DNA of 64,000 bases from Cristatella mucedo (Eukaryota; Bryozoa; Phylactolaemata; Cristatellidae), in contig WPIO01000001.1 of the NCBI GenBank assembly GCA_009760855.2, forward strand, positions 17,367,001 through 17,431,000, in the 5' to 3' direction. Positions 59,257 to 64,000 of the stretch are shown in pieces. How positions within the stretch are numbered: the stretch's first letter is position 1; every line of letters begins with the position of its first letter. Made by a program: the position numbers and the translations under genes. A model generated the notes under the pieces. That model was given only the letters and a program-made list of their open reading frames with translations, did no database searches and was not told the origin of the DNA.

Positions 59257-60235
59257 GTGTGCAGACGCCGGAAGCGGATGCGAGTATCGCTAGGAGAACA
59301 TGAACAGAAAGCAGCAGCTATCTTGAGCACACCTGGTAGCTCAGAGGGCTTCACTTCAAGCGAGCCTCGAGCGATCGATCAGAAGAATGCTAACTGCTGC
59401 CCCGACAGAGGAGGGCCGGGCTGCCACGGCAACAGAAGCTGAACCTTTGCTGCCACAGCTGCGCCATCGGCATCGAATGCAGGCGCACAGGCTGATGCGA
59501 ATAATATCGAGCAAGCTTCAACTGCGATTGCACCCAAACGATTGCCAGGTGAGTGCTGAATACACTCTACAGGTTCGACAGAACAGTTTCCACCGATTAT
59601 TTTTCAAGATTCAAAAGCAAAAGGCATCGAGCTGTTTGCAGTGAAAAAGCTCTCTAGATATTGGCCTGCTTACTGTGCTTGCCTTTTAAAGACCGTGCCA
59701 GCCATGCATGCATGGCCGTACTGATTAAGCTATTAGACAGCGATTCCAAAACACGGTCGGCATCGATGATGAAAAACATGCAACCATGATCATTCAAACC
59801 CACCGCACCTTCATCACTGGGATCAATCTATAGCAGTTCTGTTGACTTTCATAAACAAGAAAACAATCTAGCTTTTCCATGGGTTAACAAAGATTATGGT
59901 AGTCGGTTATCAAGATCAAAACTTCCCAAAGCATCACAAATAGTATGTAGCAACTGGAAAATAAGTTCATCACAGTGTATAATAGTCTAAACAAATCTGG
60001 ATATAGCTTAAGCCACTGAAATTTGGATACACCTACCCTTTTGATATTATCTGTGATTTTATTTTGTTTTGAGCTACATTTGGCATAATATCCCACTGTT
60101 AGCAAACGTTGGGGCCTACATTCGAAAACCTTCATCTGGACCAACAGCACCCAAATGAAAAGTATAGTCCATTTTAAAAGGACGTTCTTGTTTGATGTAC
60201 ACATCACTACAGCAGGGTTATGCAACGACAACTAC

Positions 60236-60465
60236 TTTTCCTGCTGCCGACTCATCCTTTTCAGCAGTCCTGAGCTGCTACTTCCATGCTACTCACTACC
60301 TCAACTGCTCACCTGACTCTACTATGCTTCCCACTTTCTCTTTGTTGCGTGAGATGAAGTCTATTGGCCACCAAATGAGTACTATATAAAACTCTTGCGT
60401 AACACCCAAATAGTCTTTTTGGCTTTGTGGAGTTACAGCTGGAGATACCTTACATTACAAATAGC
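60236..60465 (+). repeat. R3 repeat, copy 3, uninterrupted
   Basis: TCCTGAGCTGCTACTTCCAT, CACTACCTCAACTGCTC, TTCCCACTTTCTCTTTGTTG, GTGAGATGAAGTCTATTGGC, GCGTAACACCC and TGGAGTTACAGCTGGAGATA in one piece. This is the empty-site reference for the L2 insertion in copy 2. Confidence 0.75.
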
Positions 60466-60482
60466 CACATCTATGTATATGC

Positions 60483-60532
60483 ATGTGCACAAGCATGCAT
60501 GCAAATATATATTTGCATGCATGTGTGCACAT
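60483..60532. repeat. Inverted repeat around an AT core
   Basis: A perfect 30-bp palindrome at 60494-60523 (CATGCATGCAAATAT and its complement), extended outward by TGTGCACA on both sides with small mismatches. (AT)n and (CA)n tracts follow at 60536-60670. Confidence 0.8.
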
Positions 60533-60535
60533 AAT

Positions 60536-60622
60536 ATATATTTAATATATATATATATATATTATGTATTATATATTATATAAATATAATATAATATATA
60601 TATATATATATATATATGCATG

Positions 60623-60670
<48 letters not shown>
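60536..60670 (+). repeat. (AT)n and (CA)n microsatellite
   Basis: AT-rich tract to about 60617, then about 22 CA units. Confidence 0.9.
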
Positions 60671-60676
<6 letters not shown>

Positions 60677-61486
60677 CAGTGCTGGATCAAAACAATCCAT
60701 GCACCCTGGGAATCAGCACCAATCTAAAATGTTAGTTTTAAAAATAAAAACCAAAAATTAATGTAGTGCATTGTGCATGCTGCCACCTTGGTTAGCATAG
60801 CAGGTGTATAAAAAAGTCTGCCTTTAGTTTGGGTGTTTAGTTTGGAAATACTCAAGGTTTGAGACATCTGGATTTTCACATTCAAAGATGTAGGCTAGAC
60901 CTGGTTCAAGACTCTGCAAGAAATCTATAGTGCAGGTAGAGCAAAAAACCAGCCAACAAATTTTTCTGACAAAAAGGAGCTGTAGGCCCGAATAGAATTG
61001 TGTCAGCAAAAACATACGAGATCCCGAAACCCTGACGGTCTGCATGCATTCATAAGTTTTCACTGAAATAATGAAAAGGTAGTTTAATCTAGTGTATGCA
61101 TGTGGTAGAGCTTGAGAGTGAAGACCTAGAAAATAAATGAAAAGATTTCCTAAATTATTGGCTCATCAGAAAACGCTGTTGGATAGTTTTTCCTTGCCGC
61201 GGCTCCATCGATTTCTTGCATTTCTTCGAACTATGTAAAACCAATGGTTTTGTATGCTCAAAATAGCACGCTTCAAAATTTGGATGATTTCGGAACATAA
61301 TGCCCGACACGGTTGTTGAGATACATTTCTAGAGAGGGGAATACATTATGCATCTATCAAATCTTTCTTTATAGTGCTCCTACGGGACTACAAAATAATA
61401 CCTGTCAAGAATGGTGACTACATCGGAAGCAAGAAATAGCCCCCAGGTAATGCAAAACAGGGTCACTACCAATATTCTTTTTACAC

Positions 61487-61670
61487 CTGGTACGAAAATC
61501 AAGATGGTAGCATGCACGATTTGTTAAAAATATAGCTAACTCGTGCAAATCTAATGCTCTGATGAAGTTTGTTGGCCAGCACTCTATGAAACACTGAAAT
61601 ATCAGAGGCCAAATCTTGATTTCCAGGATGAGGACATTGTTGGGCCCACTCTGTAAATATCTCTCTCCCT

Positions 61671-61752
<82 letters not shown>

Positions 61753-62111
61753 CTATCTCTTGCTCTCATATTAGCTTTGCTTTAACGGAAGTCTTGCATC
61801 AGGAAAAGCTGACAGGTTGCTCACTTCTACAATATGAAAAGATCTCATCACTAGATTGCCGGTAGCAGCAGCAGAAGCTAGCAACAACGCACGGCAATAC
61901 AGAATGTTGACTACCACGATAAAGTCTTCCTAAGTGGCAACAGGTGACAATCATACCTTTGAAAAATCCAACCAGGATTAGCTATCATGCTGGCAGGTAT
62001 AGACAGTGGCATCGAACACTCGTCGCCGATACAGTTCATGTCGACAATTGGCTCATCGACACTAGCGACGACGATTGCTGTTACTGCTCCTGCGTTCTGA
62101 AGGTTTCTAAC
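61487..62111 (-). CDS. Candidate protease-associated (PA) domain exons, gene incomplete
   Basis: Exon 61957-62111 has an acceptor (TTTTAG) and donor (AAAG/GTATGA). It encodes 51 residues beginning VRNLQNAGAVTAIVV and containing CSMPLSIPASMIANPGW. The NAGA-hydrophobic block followed by IP-x-x-MI is the core of PA domains, found in membrane RING ligases, SPPL2 proteases and some peptidases. A second candidate exon, 61487-61648, would continue in frame as SGPNNVLILEIK, a plausible last strand of the fold, if the acceptor is the ACAGAG/T at 61649. I could not find the start, the upstream half of the domain or a downstream transmembrane or RING part, so the protein cannot be named. The opposite strand also has an open frame here. 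Confidence 0.4.
61671..61748 (+). repeat. C-run plus (CT)n microsatellite
   Basis: Eleven C followed by about 34 CT units, next to the candidate PA-domain exons. Confidence 0.95.
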
Positions 62112-62352
62112 CTAAAAGGTAAGTGACACAGTCTGCAAAGTCTCAGAGAGCACGACGAAGGAAGTCAAGTCTTAAACGTAGACGACACCCGACACAGCCC
62201 ATTAAACAGCTTCGTGCCATGTAGTAGTTCGCAGTGATGGCTAAGAGTGGCAGCTTTGCTTCTAGCCTTAAACTTGGATCGGCAGTAGGGGGCAGTAGCC
62301 ACAGGAGAGCATAAGGCAGGATCGGCAGTCTTGACGAAACCAAATGATAATC

Positions 62353-62424
62353 ATCAGAAAACACTCCATTACTGACCATGGACAACAATGCATAGCACAA
62401 CATCAGACGTAACGATTCTTTCAT
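62353..62424 (-). other. Possible signal-peptide-coding exon
   Basis: A minus-strand ATG at 62424 begins MKESLRLMLCYALLSM, a good secretory signal: a basic start, then a hydrophobic core. The same frame runs on to 62143. It could be the missing start of either the PNGase F-like gene or the PA-domain gene. Cutting at the weak donor GT/GTTTTC at 62362 would give the phase the PNGase F-like exon needs, but that donor is poor. The end given here is approximate. Confidence 0.2.
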
Positions 62425-62767
62425 TCACCCATGCATTCTACATTCTGCATATATGCAAATTGAGCCCATTAAGATTGCACAGAAGAAAGTGCCTAAATCT
62501 AGTGCATGCTCCTTACAGAAATCAGCAATGCTCCTCAATGTCTATGCTCAGAAAAATGCTTTGCTACTGCTTCCGGGTCAAAGAAAAACCTTGCAGCCTC
62601 ACTACATCATTCACTGGGTTGGACATTTACACCAAACCTCGCTCAGTTGGTAGCTCATAAGCCGCAGCACGCACGGTCACACAAAATTGAACTATTCAGT
62701 CACACCGGACCCGACAGCAATATTGCTCTGTACCCAGGCAAGATTCGGTTGGCTGGGACAGGACGGC

Positions 62768-63374
62768 TGTAATGTGGTAAGGGTCACCGGCTAGGCCGGG
62801 GTCTGACCTATGGCATGTGCGGTGACGAGGGGTCACCAGGGCTCTTGGGTAGGAGAAGTTGGCCGAGCAAGGCGTGGTGTTGGAGGCTCCCGGTCTCGCC
62901 GAGTTGTGCACATGGATTCGTGCAGGCGTACTCCGGCGACGCTGCCACGAACGCAAGGCAACGAGTGCCCAAGGCACGAGCGGTGCTGGAGCTAGATAGC
63001 ACGCTCGTTGTTGTGATTTGTATATTCCGTGTTCCCCGTGTAGCGTGTTCGTGACCCCCCCCCCCGTGAGTTGGCGTCTTTCGGCGGAAGCTCTCGACTG
63101 TGGTGGACCTCGACTTTGACTAGCCAAGCAGTTACTCAGCCAGCCGGGTTTTGGACGGCATACGCTCGTACTGTTGGATTCGGAGTCAGTACAACAGCGG
63201 GACTGCGGAAGCCGACTGACCAACTAACACGTTTGTGCGCGCTTGCGGCGTTGTCTTGCGCCCCTTTAGTGTACTTTGTATAGGACCTTCCCCTGTAGAC
63301 TTGTTTAGCTCCCCTGTTGTTGGTGGTGGCGGGCTTGGTGGGAAATAGCCTCTGACCCCTGGAACTCGGCTACA
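62768..63374 (+). mobile_element. Possible solo LTR or unclassified GC-rich repeat
   Basis: 607 bp, more GC-rich than its flanks, beginning TGTAATG and ending GGCTACA, the TG...CA ends typical of LTRs. It has a TATA-like GTATAG near 63280 and a run of ten or more C near 63056. The flanking bases do not form a clean target duplication and no second LTR or coding part is in the window. The open frames inside (for example 62696-63223 minus) resemble nothing. Confidence 0.25.
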
Positions 63375-64000
63375 GCTCTACTTTAGAGACTACTGCTCAA
63401 CCAGCTGCCCGAATGAATGGTTAGATAATAGTTTATGCATAGGCACAACTAACAGGCAGGAATAAGTCATCCAGCTAATAAAGCACACATTGACAAATTA
63501 AGTGTGCCAAACCCTGCCATATCAGGCGAGGAAGGCAATAGTCACGGAGAGATGAAACGGTCGCATTAGCCAGCAGTATATGCTTGACCACTGGTGCGAT
63601 TAGTTTGAGGCTGACATTATGGATACAATCAGTGTTAATGCTTCACATAGTACTATCAATAAGAAAATATATTGCGAATCACAGCACGCGAAGGGTATCG
63701 AACTGGTGATCACCGCAGCATCTTCATCTCATGGTCTGACTTCGTGTCGTGACTGCTACAGCTACCGAACTTCCGCCTCACCAAAGGCTATACGGAAGGT
63801 GAACGTACGACCGCTGAAGCATAAACTTTATGAAATAATCAAAGCTATTATGCAAATTTACCACTGAAAATTTGGATGTACCACTACCAGGGAAGGATTA
63901 GTGGCAGAAAGCTCTGACCGCAGACAGTTTAGGAGCTAATCACGTGCTCTCATCCAGACCTCGCTCTCAATAATTAAATGACAGCCTCGCTGTGCTCACC

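Larger units (their letters stand above)
58226..64000. other. Upstream flank of the PNGase F-like gene, partly unexplained
   Basis: Contains the candidate exons at 58989 (plus) and 61487-62111 (minus), an R3 copy, microsatellites, the possible LTR and a signal-peptide-like frame at 62424. The stretches 59650-60230, 60680-61480 and 63375-64000 show nothing I can support. Confidence 0.5.

Noticed and set aside
61944-62126. Plus-strand frame ending at a GTAAGT donor
   Set aside because: The opposite strand reads as a PA domain with its own acceptor and donor; the plus donor is the reverse of that acceptor region. Not fully excluded.

Overview
This window is nuclear DNA from an invertebrate metazoan; I cannot fix the phylum. 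The evidence is spliced genes with GT-AG introns of 0.1-4.4 kb, a CR1/L2-type non-LTR retrotransposon with many 5'-truncated copies, two tRNA-derived SINE families, and GA, CA and AT microsatellites. There are no rRNA genes, stand-alone tRNA genes or CRISPR arrays. Most real exons are short, so I assembled the genes by joining reading frames across splice sites and checking intron phase and expected protein length.

Layout. (1) 2351-15117, minus: a complete nine-exon aldo-keto reductase (324 aa), its first exon in a GC-rich, probably promoter-proximal zone (about 13.4-15.7 kb). (2) 15.1-20.6 kb: intergenic, SINE-rich. (3) 20657-30592, minus: a complete five-exon NIP7 (180 aa), a ribosome biogenesis factor, with L2 debris in its introns. 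(4) 30.6-39.3 kb: intergenic, with one unrecognised candidate first exon at 35374. (5) 39357-50909, plus: TOPBP1 (1767 aa, three exons), the BRCT-repeat scaffold of ATR checkpoint signalling and replication initiation. (6) 51265-58225, minus: a PNGase F-like glycosyl-asparaginase in six coding exons (317 aa of mature protein, start exon not found). It converges on TOPBP1 with 355 bp between stop codons. (7) 58.2-64 kb: a candidate plus-strand exon, two candidate minus-strand exons resembling a protease-associated (PA) domain, a possible solo LTR, and repeats.

The four genes are functionally unrelated (carbonyl reduction, 60S assembly, DNA damage checkpoint, N-deglycosylation); nothing suggests an operon or a shared pathway. 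The most unusual gene is the PNGase F-like enzyme, a family known mainly from bacteria and here interrupted by ordinary introns. The most unusual repeat signal is a 3' stem-loop shared by SINE A and the L2 LINE, which suggests the SINE borrows the LINE reverse transcriptase. Other structures are a 62-bp perfect palindrome, an undescribed third repeat family (R3) split by an L2 insertion with target duplication, and a SINE B copy nested inside an L2 copy.
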